Made by a program: the position numbers and the translations under genes. From Chitinivorax sp. B (GTDB lineage Bacteria; Pseudomonadota; Gammaproteobacteria; Burkholderiales; SCOH01): DNA of 64,000 nt. The notes under the pieces were generated by a model. That model was not told the DNA's origin. It ran no database searches and saw nothing but the letters and a program-made list of their open reading frames with translations. Of the stretch, positions 24,199 through 32,933 are shown piece after piece (position 1 is the first letter of the stretch; every line of letters begins with the position of its first letter). The stretch covers positions 1-64,000 of the forward strand of contig NZ_SCOH01000030.1 in assembly GCF_005503445.1 (NCBI RefSeq), in the 5' to 3' direction.

Positions 24199-25470
24199 TC
24201 AATTAGTTGAAGGTGGTGATGGAGCTGGTTTGATGACGGGGCCTGCAGCCCTGCCTGCGATCACTACCCGGTTCCGTCCATCGGCCTTGGCTTGGTACAG
24301 CGCGTGGTCGGCGGCTTCGAACAGATCGATGCTGCTTTTGAATTCGCCAGGTAAGCCCCCGGCAATTCCCAGGCTGAGTGTCACAATCGCCGCAGTTGGC
24401 GAATCCGCATGGGGGATGGCTTGTGATGTCATGGCCTGTCGGATTCGCCGGGCAACAATCAGAGCGTCATCCGGGCCACATTCCCTCAGTAATACCACGA
24501 ACTCTTCACCCCCATAACGCGCAGCCAAATCGCCATTGCGCTGTAAGCCGGTGCGAATGGCCTGCCCGATCTGTATCAGGCATTGATCACCGGTGGGATG
24601 GCCATAGTGATCGTTGTAGCGCTTGAAATGATCAACATCGATATAGATCAGTGACAATGGCCGATTCAATTGCCGGGCTTGTTCCCAGGCCAGGGCCATC
24701 TGCTGATCGAAGCTGCGGCGGCTGGCCAGCCCAGTCAAAGTGTCAACTGCCGCCAATCGTGACAGTTCAGCATTGGCAACAGAAAGCGCGCTGGCTCGCA
24801 GGGTCTCGCGCAGGGTGCGTAGATACTCCCGGCGCGCTTCGTATTCCATCTGGTAGTTGGCAATCAGGCTGATGATCATCGCAGCGCCAAGTTCAACCAG
24901 GCTGTTGATCTGAATTTCCAGCGGGCTACCGGTCAACGACATGACTGCCGGCACGGCACTGACGAAAATCACCACCGCACTGACCAATGTGTACCAAAAT
25001 CGCATTCGAACCACGATACTGATAAACATGAAGCTGAGGACAATACCCGTTACATAGTGAATGGCATTGGCATGTCGACTGAGGCTGAAGATCACCATTA
25101 GACTGATACATGACAAAAGTATCAATATCATGGCCAGTAGATCCAGATAGCGCGCCATGCGTGGCAGACGTGCCAGACCAATGGCCAACACCATCATCGG
25201 CGTCACAATTGCCATCCGGATGACCCATGCCTCTTGATAGACGTCTGGCAACATCAACCGATCGGTGATGTTGAAGATGTTGTAGAGCACAATCGCAATC
25301 AGCCCGAGCAGGGTATAGCGCTTCGATCGTCCGGGGGCAGTGTCGCTCAGAAAGCGGTCTTCGAGCTTGGTGGAAAAACGCAGGCGTGCCATGCCGCCTG
25401 CCAGCAAGCGGTCGATGTCCGCAATCAGTTCGGTAGCGGTGTCGTTGATCGCGGTAGTGGCCGTCGTCAT
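24199..25470 (-). CDS. Membrane-bound diguanylate cyclase (GGDEF)
   Basis: About 423 residues. Six hydrophobic segments span about residues 45-205, then a short linker leads to a GGDEF domain with LTGLASRRSFD, DVDHFKRYNDHYGH and the active-site loop RYGGEEF (about residue 318). It should make cyclic di-GMP from two GTP at the inner membrane. An RxxD inhibitory site is not obvious before GGEEF. I chose the ATG at 25470 because AAAGGA lies at suitable distance; the ATG at 25476 is too close to it. It converges with mnmA across 10 bases without a visible terminator. Confidence 0.9.
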   Translation of the reverse strand: MTTATTAINDTATELIADIDRLLAGGMARLRFSTKLEDRFLSDTAPGRSKRYTLLGLIAIVLYNIFNITDRLMLPDVYQEAWVIRMAIVTPMMVLAIGLARLPRMARYLDLLAMILILLSCISLMVIFSLSRHANAIHYVTGIVLSFMFISIVVRMRFWYTLVSAVVIFVSAVPAVMSLTGSPLEIQINSLVELGAAMIISLIANYQMEYEARREYLRTLRETLRASALSVANAELSRLAAVDTLTGLASRRSFDQQMALAWEQARQLNRPLSLIYIDVDHFKRYNDHYGHPTGDQCLIQIGQAIRTGLQRNGDLAARYGGEEFVVLLRECGPDDALIVARRIRQAMTSQAIPHADSPTAAIVTLSLGIAGGLPGEFKSSIDLFEAADHALYQAKADGRNRVVIAGRAAGPVIKPAPSPPSTN

Positions 25471-25503
25471 CAACATCCTTTACTTCATGACCGATGACTG
25501 TCG

Positions 25504-26112
25504 TCAGGCGACCGGTGGTATCGTCTGCAGGAAAGATTCCCGCGTCATCAACCGGTCAAAATAGCTTTGCAGTTGCGGATGTCGGTGTCGCCAGTCGATG
25601 TCGGGAAAGCGCAAGTTCAGGTAACCGAGCGTACATCCCGCTGCAATATCCGCCAAACTCAGTTGTCCGCCCACCAGCCAGGTGTCTTCCGCTGTTTTGG
25701 CCAGTGCCGCCAGGCCGGTATCGATTTTGTCCAGCTGGCGCTGTATCCACTCCGTACTTTGCTGTGCTGGTGGGCGTTTTTTCTCCAGAAATGTTGCGGC
25801 GGCGGCATCACAAATGCCATCTGCCAAAGCTTCCAGCCGTTTGACATGAACAGCCTGTAGGGCATTTGCAGGGATCAGGCTGGGGTGGCTGACTACGGTA
25901 TCGAGATACTCCGCAATCACGCGTGAGTCATAATAAGCTTCGCCATCGTCGGCAAGCAATACAGGTACCTTGCCCAACGGATTATAGGCTGGGACCTGAG
26001 TGTCAGCGTTCCAGGGAATATCGACCACCAGTTCGCAGGCAATACGTTTTTCGATCAGTACAACACGAATTTTGCGGGCATAGGGGCTGGTGAGTGATGC
26101 AATCAGTTTCAT
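25504..26112 (-). CDS. Glutathione S-transferase, YibF-like
   Basis: 202 residues starting MKLIASLTSPYARKIRV, the thioredoxin-like N-terminal domain with the SPYARK glutathione-site segment and KVPVLLADDG with the cis-proline. An all-helical C-terminal domain follows (WLVGGQLSLADIAAGC). Length and sequence fit the YibF branch of bacterial GSTs. The frame is open for another ~100 codons upstream, but the ATG at 26112 marks the conserved start. It diverges from the AI-2E-family permease gene. Confidence 0.85.
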   Translation of the reverse strand: MKLIASLTSPYARKIRVVLIEKRIACELVVDIPWNADTQVPAYNPLGKVPVLLADDGEAYYDSRVIAEYLDTVVSHPSLIPANALQAVHVKRLEALADGICDAAAATFLEKKRPPAQQSTEWIQRQLDKIDTGLAALAKTAEDTWLVGGQLSLADIAAGCTLGYLNLRFPDIDWRHRHPQLQSYFDRLMTRESFLQTIPPVA

Positions 26113-26256
26113 GGCAGGCTCAAGTAGTCGTGGTGCAATCCAGTATAGCAACATTGCCTGCCCGAACGCCGGCAAACGGCGCCAGTGGATTGATTTCCCA
26201 ACTGGCATGGTGTGATTTATCAGATAGAATCCACTCAACTTTTCTAGGAGCAGCCC

Positions 26257-27333
26257 GTGATCAAAGATCCTCAACACTACGCCTTGTCGCGAGTGGTGTT
26301 CTATTTGTTCATTGCCATCATCTTCTACCTGCTTTATCAGATGCTGCAGCCCTTTCTGGTGCCGTTGTGCTGGGCAGGTGTGCTGGCTGTCAGTGTCTAC
26401 CCGATGCATCGCAAACTACAAGGGCGCATGACGCCACGCCGAGCTGCCTTGCTGACTACGTTTCTGGTGACCTTATTGTTGGTATTACCTGCCTTGGGCT
26501 TGGCCGCGGAACTGGTGCGGCAGGCCTATTCGGGGATCTCCGCGCTGCAAGGGGTATTGGGCGACGGGCGTTCTCCCCAGTTGCCCCCGATGTTGCTCAG
26601 CACCTGGGAATGGGCGCAAGCTCATCTGCCGTTGCCGCCCATGGAGGAATTGAAGGAAATGCTCAATGATGGCATGAAGAAGGCTGCCGCTTTTGTTGCT
26701 GGGCAAACTGCGGCTGTTGCCAGCAAATCTGCCTTGTTTCTGCTGGATTTGCTGGTCACTTTGTTCGCACTGTATTTCTGCCTGAGGGATGGTCCCCGCC
26801 TTGCGGATTATGTCCGTCGCCTGATGCCTTTTTCCAATATCCGTCGCGACCGTCTGCTGGGACAGACCCGCAATCTGATCTTTGCCAGCGTTACCACCAG
26901 CCTGCTGGTCGCCTTGGTGCAAGGAACGCTGGGCGGCATCATTTTCTTTGCGCTGGGTATCAATGGCGCCCTGTTCTGGGGGCTGGTGATGACTTTCCTA
27001 GCCTTGTTGCCTGCGATTGGTACCGCTTTGGTCTGGCTGCCCACGGCATTGTGGCTGATGGCCACCGGTGAGATCGTCAGTGGCATCGTCCTGCTGGGGT
27101 TGGGTTTTGGAGTGATCGGCATGGTTGATAATCTGTTGAGGCCAATCCTGATGTCCGGCCATAGTGAGATGAATGAACTGTTGATGTTCATCTCGATTTT
27201 GGGCGGCATTGCTGTTTTTGGCTTTCTGGGTGTCGTACTGGGTCCCGTGCTGATGGCAACCGCGATGAGTCTGACGAAAGCCTATCTGGAGGATGACGAG
27301 AAGCTGCGGGAAGAAAACCCGCCTATCGTCTGA
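26257..27333 (+). CDS. AI-2E-family (PerM-like) transporter
   Basis: 358 residues with seven or eight membrane helices and the architecture of PF01594: paired helices at about 14-48 and 62-87, a long soluble loop, then helices from about 150 to 345. Conserved pieces include LFALYFCLRDG, and a late GGIAVFGFLGVVLGPVLMA. Members export diverse small molecules or couple to sodium and protons; the autoinducer-2 name comes from TqsA and does not prove that substrate. AGGAGC lies before the ATG. It lies 96 bases before rdgC. Confidence 0.85.
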   Translation: MIKDPQHYALSRVVFYLFIAIIFYLLYQMLQPFLVPLCWAGVLAVSVYPMHRKLQGRMTPRRAALLTTFLVTLLLVLPALGLAAELVRQAYSGISALQGVLGDGRSPQLPPMLLSTWEWAQAHLPLPPMEELKEMLNDGMKKAAAFVAGQTAAVASKSALFLLDLLVTLFALYFCLRDGPRLADYVRRLMPFSNIRRDRLLGQTRNLIFASVTTSLLVALVQGTLGGIIFFALGINGALFWGLVMTFLALLPAIGTALVWLPTALWLMATGEIVSGIVLLGLGFGVIGMVDNLLRPILMSGHSEMNELLMFISILGGIAVFGFLGVVLGPVLMATAMSLTKAYLEDDEKLREENPPIV

Positions 27334-27429
27334 TCAGTAGCTGGGATACTTGGGGAAATCTACGGCGTGCCAGCCGTCGTTGCCTGGGATAAAATGCCCG
27401 GCCTTCATCAGACTTTGGATGTGTTCCAT

Positions 27430-28341
27430 ATGTGGTTCAAGAATCTGCAACTGTTTCGCCTGCAAGCCGACTTTACCCTGGATGCCGAACAGATCGATGA
27501 ATCCCTGCGTCGTGCGCAATTTCAACGTTGTGGCAAGATGGAGATGAGCACGGTCGGTTTCCGCGCCCCACGTCCGAAACTGTCTGAAGCACTGGTCTAC
27601 CCGGTGCATGGCTGTTACCTGGTTACCTTGGCTGCGGAAGAAAAGATCTTGCCGTCATCGGTCGTCAAAGAAATGGTCGAAGTCAAAGTGGTTGAGATCG
27701 AAGAGCAGCAGGACCGCAAAGTCGGTAAGAAAGAACGCCGAGATTTGTCTGAACGCGTGACAGAAGAACTGCTGCCACGTGCATTCAGCCGTGTTCGACA
27801 AACTTGGGCTTACATTGACCCGGCTAACCACTGGATTGTCGTTGATGCTGGTTCACCCAAAAAGGGCGAAGAAATGCTGGAATGGTTGCGCAAGTGCATT
27901 GATGGCCTGCGTGCCAGTCCATTGCGTACCCAAGGCAATGCCAGCCTGATCATGACCGACTGGTTGCAGAGCGGTGAGCCGCCTGCCATTTTCACGATTG
28001 ACGATGACTGCGAGCTGAAAACCCCAGGTGAAGACGGTGCCGTGGTGCGGTGTAGCCGACAGGATCTGCATGCCGATGAGGTGCGTAACCATCTGGCCGC
28101 GGGCAAATTGGTGACTAAGTTGGCTGTGACCTGGCAGGATCGTCTGTCAATGATGGTGACAGAAGACCTTCAGGTGAAAAAACTGGCGTTTCTGGATATG
28201 TTGCAGGAGCAAGCCAAGGAGAGTGGTGCGGATAATGCCGAAGAGCAGTTCGATGCCAACTTCGCCATCATGACCGGTGAATTGGCTAATCTGTTGCCAG
28301 ATTTGATTGAGGTGATGGGTGGTGAAATGCCCCAGGCCTGA
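27430..28341 (+). CDS. rdgC: Recombination-associated protein RdgC
   Basis: 303 residues with the typical beginning MWFKNLQLFRL and the conserved SEALVYPVHG and YIDPANHWIVVDAGS segments. RdgC forms a ring around double-stranded DNA and limits RecA access; in Neisseria it also influences pilin variation. The ATG at 27430 fits the family start although the frame extends upstream. It is followed by a strong hairpin shared with the convergent aminotransferase gene. Confidence 0.93.
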   Translation: MWFKNLQLFRLQADFTLDAEQIDESLRRAQFQRCGKMEMSTVGFRAPRPKLSEALVYPVHGCYLVTLAAEEKILPSSVVKEMVEVKVVEIEEQQDRKVGKKERRDLSERVTEELLPRAFSRVRQTWAYIDPANHWIVVDAGSPKKGEEMLEWLRKCIDGLRASPLRTQGNASLIMTDWLQSGEPPAIFTIDDDCELKTPGEDGAVVRCSRQDLHADEVRNHLAAGKLVTKLAVTWQDRLSMMVTEDLQVKKLAFLDMLQEQAKESGADNAEEQFDANFAIMTGELANLLPDLIEVMGGEMPQA

Positions 28342-28354
28342 TTTGCTGTAGTTT

Positions 28355-28393
28355 CAAATGAAAAAGTCAGCCCAAGGCTGACTTTTTCATTTG
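28355..28393. terminator. Bidirectional terminator between rdgC and aminotransferase
   Basis: A perfect 18-bp stem (28355-28372 with 28376-28393) with a three-base loop. The stem contains GTCAGCC/GGCTGAC and runs of A and T, so it can terminate in both directions. Confidence 0.9.
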
Positions 28394-28400
28394 ATGGCAT

Positions 28401-29594
28401 TCACACTGACTGGGCGGCATCTAGCGCTGTATTGGGTGTAATCGGGTGGCCGGCATCAGCTAGAACCCGTTCCAGCACCGACAATAACTGCAACACATTG
28501 TCTGCCCGGCTGGAATAGCCCATCAAACCAATCCGCCATACTTTTCCGGCCAGCTCCCCTAGGCCTGCACCAATCTCGATGCTGAACTCGCTCAGCAGTC
28601 TGGTGCGGGTTGCTTTGTCATCCACACCTTCAGGGATCAGGATGGCATTGAGCTGTGGCAGGCGGGCTGATTCCTTGACCAGGAACTGAATGCCCATGGC
28701 TTCCAACCCAGTGCGCAGCATGTTGTGGTGATGACGGTGGCGTGCCCAGGCTTGTTGCAAACCTTCCTCTCGCAACATCAAGAACGATTCGTGTAACGCA
28801 TACAAGCCATTATTGGGCGCAGTATGGTGGTAGGTGCGCGTAGTGGCACCCCAGTAGCCGAGCAGCAGGTCGAGATCGAGAAACCAGCTTTGCGCCTTGC
28901 GGCTGCGGTTTTTCACGCGTTCCACCACCCGATCTGAGAAGGTGATCGGTGAAAGCCCAGGTGCGCAGGACAGGCATTTCTGGCTTCCAGAATACACTGC
29001 ATCGGCACCCCATTCATCTACTTGAACTGGAATGCCACCTAGTGAGGTCACGCAATCCACAATGGTCAGGCAACCCGCATCTTGTGCAATTTTGCACAGG
29101 GTTTGGGCATCTGAAAAAGCGCCTGTTGAAGTTTCGGCATGGACGAAGGCGACGACCCTGGCATCTGGATTGGCCTTTAATGCCTCACGCAGCTTGTTCG
29201 GGTCCACGGGTTCTCCCCAGCGGTCGTCCACTGTCACGGCAATACCGCCACAGCGTTCGACATTTTCCACCATTCGGCCGCCGAATACGCCATTTCGGCA
29301 CACAATCACTTTGTCACCTGGGCTGACCAGGTTCACAAAACACATTTCCATCCCGGCGGAACCCGGGCCGGATACCGGAAAGGTCAGCGCATTGTGGGTC
29401 TGGAACGCATAGCGCATCAGGCTTTTGAGTTCGTCCATCATGGTGACGAACGCCGGGTCGAGATAGCCGATGGTCGGGCGGGCCAATGCATCCAGTACCC
29501 GTCGCGGCACGTTGGACGGGCCTGGGCCCAGCAGCAGGCGCTCTGGTGGGCTGAATGGGCGAATCTCCTGCTCGGGCAGAAAACGTGAAGTCAT
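28401..29594 (-). CDS. Class V aminotransferase, alanine/serine-glyoxylate type
   Basis: 397 residues of the alanine-glyoxylate/serine-glyoxylate aminotransferase group. LLLGPGPSNVP at the start, SGPGSAGMEMCF, DCVTSLGG and the pyridoxal-phosphate lysine in SGSQKCLSCAPGLSPI are all present. The reaction is transfer of an amino group to glyoxylate or a similar 2-oxo acid; the donor cannot be fixed from sequence. GAGGAGTAAGC before the ATG gives a strong ribosome-binding site. A two-part hairpin lies 47 bases upstream in the probable leader. Confidence 0.88.
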   Translation of the reverse strand: MTSRFLPEQEIRPFSPPERLLLGPGPSNVPRRVLDALARPTIGYLDPAFVTMMDELKSLMRYAFQTHNALTFPVSGPGSAGMEMCFVNLVSPGDKVIVCRNGVFGGRMVENVERCGGIAVTVDDRWGEPVDPNKLREALKANPDARVVAFVHAETSTGAFSDAQTLCKIAQDAGCLTIVDCVTSLGGIPVQVDEWGADAVYSGSQKCLSCAPGLSPITFSDRVVERVKNRSRKAQSWFLDLDLLLGYWGATTRTYHHTAPNNGLYALHESFLMLREEGLQQAWARHRHHHNMLRTGLEAMGIQFLVKESARLPQLNAILIPEGVDDKATRTRLLSEFSIEIGAGLGELAGKVWRIGLMGYSSRADNVLQLLSVLERVLADAGHPITPNTALDAAQSV

Positions 29595-29640
29595 GCTTAC
29601 TCCTCAGTTTGGAATCAGTATCGTATTGGTTGTTGTCTGG

Positions 29641-29685
29641 CCAGTCAGAATATCGATCTCACGGTGGTGAGATGCCCCTGACTGG
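29641..29685 (-). promoter_or_regulatory. Two-stem hairpin in the leader of the aminotransferase gene
   Basis: CCAGTCAG (29641-29648) pairs perfectly with CTGACTGG (29678-29685). Inside it ATCTCAC (29656-29662) pairs with GTGAGAT (29667-29673) over a four-base loop. There is no T-run, so it is not a standard terminator. It lies 47 bases before the ATG of the minus-strand aminotransferase and may be a leader RNA structure or a protein-binding palindrome. I recognise no known riboswitch class. Confidence 0.5.
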
Positions 29686-29888
29686 GTTGGAAGGGATATG
29701 ACAAGCCTAACCAAAGCATGGGACGGCTGGCAATAGCCTTGATGGCGCGAATGGTGACGACGGAACCCGATTACCTGACGACTGTGACTAGGAACAGGTG
29801 CCCCATTACGCGAAGGTGTTACAAATATCCCTCGCTTGGTCCGTGTCGTAGGAATGGTCTCGAGGGTCTAGTTTCATCCCCAGCAGGG

Positions 29889-31805
29889 TCAATCGTCAGT
29901 CGGTTTGATTTGCGCCCTTAGTAAAAAGCGTGCTGGGTCAACGGCATCGACCAAATCACGTTCAAGTGGTAACGGTTCAGCATGAATCTGGCTGGCCAGC
30001 AGCTCTGCCATCAGCGCGGACCAGGTCAATCCCCGGGCACCTAACCCCAGTAGGGCAAACAAGCCAGCTTGCCGCGGTACTAGTTGTGGTCGATGGTGCT
30101 TACGCGGGTTGAAGGCTGAAGCATCGGCAATAGGGCCAACGATGGGCAAGCGATCAGGCGTGGCCGGACGGTAACTGACTCGGCCGGCTTGCAAGGCAGC
30201 TTGCAGGCCTTGTGTGAATCCTGGTAAGAGCCTTTCTGCAAGGCCCAGATTGGCGTGGTGGCCAGCTACATCTGGTTGGGCTGGGCCGCTGGCGGTACTG
30301 GCACCTATCGCACGAATGCCGCGCCAGGCCGGGGTGATATAGCCATCGCCACATACTACATGATTGAGTGTTGGTGTTTGTGTCGCAGGAATACAGGTCA
30401 ACTGTCGCCAGGCCTGACTTAATGGCAGATGCTGACTGGGAGTGAACAAATGGGCATAACCGGCGTTGGCCAAAATCAGCATGGGAGCGCTGGCGATTAG
30501 CTGGCCCGTGCGATCTAGGCAGCGCCATTCGTGCAACTTGTCATCGTAGACAATCTGTTTAACCTCGGTATTAAAACGGGTTGTTAGCAGCGGCCCAGCC
30601 TTGTCGAGATTGGCTTGGCAGATTGAACCGGGATTGGCCCAACCTGCTTGGCCGAACCACCATCCACCAATAGTCACAGGGCGACCAACGCATTGCTTGG
30701 CTTCTTCGCGATTGACCATGTGTACAAACTCGGCTGGCAGTGCCAGGGTATCAACCACCTGAGCCTGATGCTGAAAATCAGTCTCGTCACTGGCCTGGTG
30801 CAATACACCATTACATTGCCACCAGTCCACTTGACCTGGACTGATATGGCGTAGGTGACGCCATGCATATAACAAACTGGCCCGGCTCAGGCGCGATTGG
30901 CGATTGTCATCCAATGACATCAATGGCAATAGCGCACCCACGGGGTTGCCGGAACATTCCTGTGCGGGCCCGCTGCGCCGATCGATCAAGGTGATGTGCC
31001 AGCCGCGTGCGGTCAGTCGTTCAGTTACGCTGGTACCGGCTAGGCCAGCACCCAAGACAATTGCACGCTGGGTAACGGGGATTTGCAGATGGCTTGGACG
31101 TGGGTTCTGGTAACGAGCGCTCAGCATGTTGCGCTTTTTACCGAAGCCGGGTCGTTTCTCCCAACGAAAACCCACAGATTGTATGCCTTCGCGCACGATT
31201 GCCGCGACCGTATAGGTTGCAGCCGTGGCTTCAGGTGCGGCCAAGCGCGCAACTTGTTTGAATAGGGGGGGCGACCAGAGCGCCGGGTTTTTCAAGGGTG
31301 CAAATCCATCCAGATAGAATGCATCCACTTCGGCGACCAGCTTTGGCAATGCATCCAACGCATCACCAAAGATCAGCGTCAGGCAGACTCGGCCACCCTC
31401 CAGGTGCAAGCGGTGTGTACCGGGTGCCAACAGGGGCCATTGTTGCTGCAGCTCATTGGCCATGTCGGTAAAGTCCGGCCATTGCTGATGGAGTGTCCGT
31501 AAGTCATCCGCCGAAAACGGATACTTTTCCAGCGAGATGAAATGCAGTGTGTCACACCGTGCAGTGTCAGCCCGCCAGGCCTGCCACGTGGTAAGAAAGT
31601 TCAGCCCCAGGCCAAAGCCGGTTTCCAGGATTACGAATCGCGATTTGTTCCGCCAGCGTGCTGGCAGATCGTTACCGCCCATGAACACGTGTCGCGCCTG
31701 GCCTACACCGCCATCATCGGAGTGATAGATGTCATCAAAGGCTGAGGAGAAGGGAATACCTGCTTCGGTGAAAGCGAGCTCGGCGGGCTGAATAGGTGTC
31801 GACAT
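29889..31805 (-). CDS. mnmC: Bifunctional tRNA mnm5U34 biosynthesis enzyme MnmC
   Basis: 638 residues in two domains. The N-terminal methyltransferase domain (about 1-240) has ILETGFGLGLNFLTTW as the SAM motif and DAFYLDGFAPLKNPALW. The C-terminal FAD oxidase domain starts at AIVLGAGLAGTSVTERL and ends with YRPATPDRLPIVGP and LGARGLTWSALMAE. MnmC converts cmnm5U to nm5U and then mnm5U at tRNA wobble position 34. The ATG at 31805 (MSTPIQPAELAF) matches the usual start; an in-frame ATG at 31871 is possible, and neither has a strong ribosome-binding site. It is the last gene of the isc cluster, fitting its link to IscS/MnmA chemistry. Confidence 0.92.
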   Translation of the reverse strand: MSTPIQPAELAFTEAGIPFSSAFDDIYHSDDGGVGQARHVFMGGNDLPARWRNKSRFVILETGFGLGLNFLTTWQAWRADTARCDTLHFISLEKYPFSADDLRTLHQQWPDFTDMANELQQQWPLLAPGTHRLHLEGGRVCLTLIFGDALDALPKLVAEVDAFYLDGFAPLKNPALWSPPLFKQVARLAAPEATAATYTVAAIVREGIQSVGFRWEKRPGFGKKRNMLSARYQNPRPSHLQIPVTQRAIVLGAGLAGTSVTERLTARGWHITLIDRRSGPAQECSGNPVGALLPLMSLDDNRQSRLSRASLLYAWRHLRHISPGQVDWWQCNGVLHQASDETDFQHQAQVVDTLALPAEFVHMVNREEAKQCVGRPVTIGGWWFGQAGWANPGSICQANLDKAGPLLTTRFNTEVKQIVYDDKLHEWRCLDRTGQLIASAPMLILANAGYAHLFTPSQHLPLSQAWRQLTCIPATQTPTLNHVVCGDGYITPAWRGIRAIGASTASGPAQPDVAGHHANLGLAERLLPGFTQGLQAALQAGRVSYRPATPDRLPIVGPIADASAFNPRKHHRPQLVPRQAGLFALLGLGARGLTWSALMAELLASQIHAEPLPLERDLVDAVDPARFLLRAQIKPTDD

Positions 31806-31898
31806 GAAACGGTCGCTACTGGTATTGGCCTGGTTCGGCACCCAGGTCGGTGTATAGGTATAAACCGGCATGCGGCCGGTTTGGATTGGAGTGGGTTG

Positions 31899-32093
31899 CT
31901 ATTCTGCTTCGTCGATCCAGGCCATTTGAATGGCTTCCAGTATCTTTTCACCACAATGTTTCGGGTCGTCGTTGAAGTCTGGTAGGGCGACAACCCAGTT
32001 GAACAAGTCAGTGAAGCGAATGTTTTTGGGATCAATATCAGGGTGAGCTTCGCTCAGCTCAATTGCGATCACGCGAGAGTCAGTCCATTTCAT
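31899..32093 (-). CDS. iscX: Fe-S assembly protein IscX
   Basis: 64 residues, acidic, beginning MKWTDSRVIAIELSEAHPDIDP with the conserved RFTDLFNWV and a final GEKILEAIQMAWIDE. IscX (YfhJ) binds IscS and iron and tunes cluster assembly. Length and sequence are standard. It lies downstream of ybaK rather than directly after fdx, with mnmC 93 bases further on. Confidence 0.93.
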   Translation of the reverse strand: MKWTDSRVIAIELSEAHPDIDPKNIRFTDLFNWVVALPDFNDDPKHCGEKILEAIQMAWIDEAE

Positions 32094-32112
32094 ATCAGGC
32101 TCCTGGGATACT

Positions 32113-32592
32113 TCAATCTAGACGAACATCGGCCAAGGTGCCGCCACTGGCGCTCACCAAATCCTTCGGTCGGATACGGAACACACTGTTGGGTGTGCCT
32201 GCCGCTGCCCACATTGCATCAAAGTGCAGAATGTCCTGATCGATCACAATGCGGATTGGGGTGATATGGCCAAATGGGGCGACACCACCAATGGCAAAGC
32301 CAGTTTGGCTGCGAACAAAGTCGGCATCGGCTTTGCCAATGGGTTCACCGATCAGGCTTGCCAGCTTGCGTTCGCAAATGCGATTGGCACCACTGGCGAT
32401 CACCAGTAACGCTTGTCCACTGTGCTGACATCGGAAGACCAGAGATTTGGCAATCTGTGCCACATCGCAACCAATGGCCACTGCCGCCTGGTGCGACGTT
32501 CGGGTATGGGTATCGAATTCGACGATGTCAGTGGCCAGCCCCTGAGCATCCAAGGCTTGGCGCACACGAGCCTGGCTTGGACTGTCGGCCAT
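32113..32592 (-). CDS. YbaK/EbsC-family aminoacyl-tRNA deacylase-like protein
   Basis: 159 residues of the YbaK/ProX editing-domain family. The substrate-pocket pieces are visible: AKSLVFRCQHSGQALLVIASG, the GGVAPFGH loop (about 101-108) and the late FRIRPKDLV. Relatives clear misacylated tRNA (for example Cys-tRNA Pro), but this subgroup is not assigned. The start overlaps the fdx stop by one base (TGATG), so it is coupled to fdx inside the isc operon. That is an unusual place for an editing deacylase; a link to cysteine availability is an inference only. Confidence 0.85.
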   Translation of the reverse strand: MADSPSQARVRQALDAQGLATDIVEFDTHTRTSHQAAVAIGCDVAQIAKSLVFRCQHSGQALLVIASGANRICERKLASLIGEPIGKADADFVRSQTGFAIGGVAPFGHITPIRIVIDQDILHFDAMWAAAGTPNSVFRIRPKDLVSASGGTLADVRLD

Positions 32593-32930
32593 CAGTGGTT
32601 TTCCTTGGCGTGATTCAGTGAATACTTGGGAATCTCGACAACTAGCGGGATGTTACCAACCTTGGCCTGACAGGACAGACGCGATGTGGGTTCCAGGCCC
32701 CAAGCTCGGTCCAGCATGTCTTCTTCATCTTCATCCGGATCGTTGAGCGAACCGAAGCCCTCGCGGATCACCACGTGACAGGTGGTGCAGGCACACACCT
32801 GGCCACAGGCATGGTCGATTTCAATATCGTGCTCCAGCAATGCATCACAAATACTGGTACCGGGCTCTGCCTCAATCACAGCACCATCAGGACAGACTTC
32901 ATGGTGCGGCAGAACGACGATCTGGGTCAT
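32592..32930 (-). CDS. fdx: ISC system [2Fe-2S] ferredoxin
   Basis: 112 residues. The [2Fe-2S] ligands are Cys42, Cys48, Cys51 and Cys87 in HACGQVCACTTCHV and SRLSCQA, with an additional Cys46 as in other Isc ferredoxins. It donates electrons for cluster assembly on IscU. It is preceded three bases earlier by the hscA stop and overlaps ybaK. Confidence 0.95.
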   Translation of the reverse strand: MTQIVVLPHHEVCPDGAVIEAEPGTSICDALLEHDIEIDHACGQVCACTTCHVVIREGFGSLNDPDEDEEDMLDRAWGLEPTSRLSCQAKVGNIPLVVEIPKYSLNHAKENH

Positions 32931-32933
32931 GGC

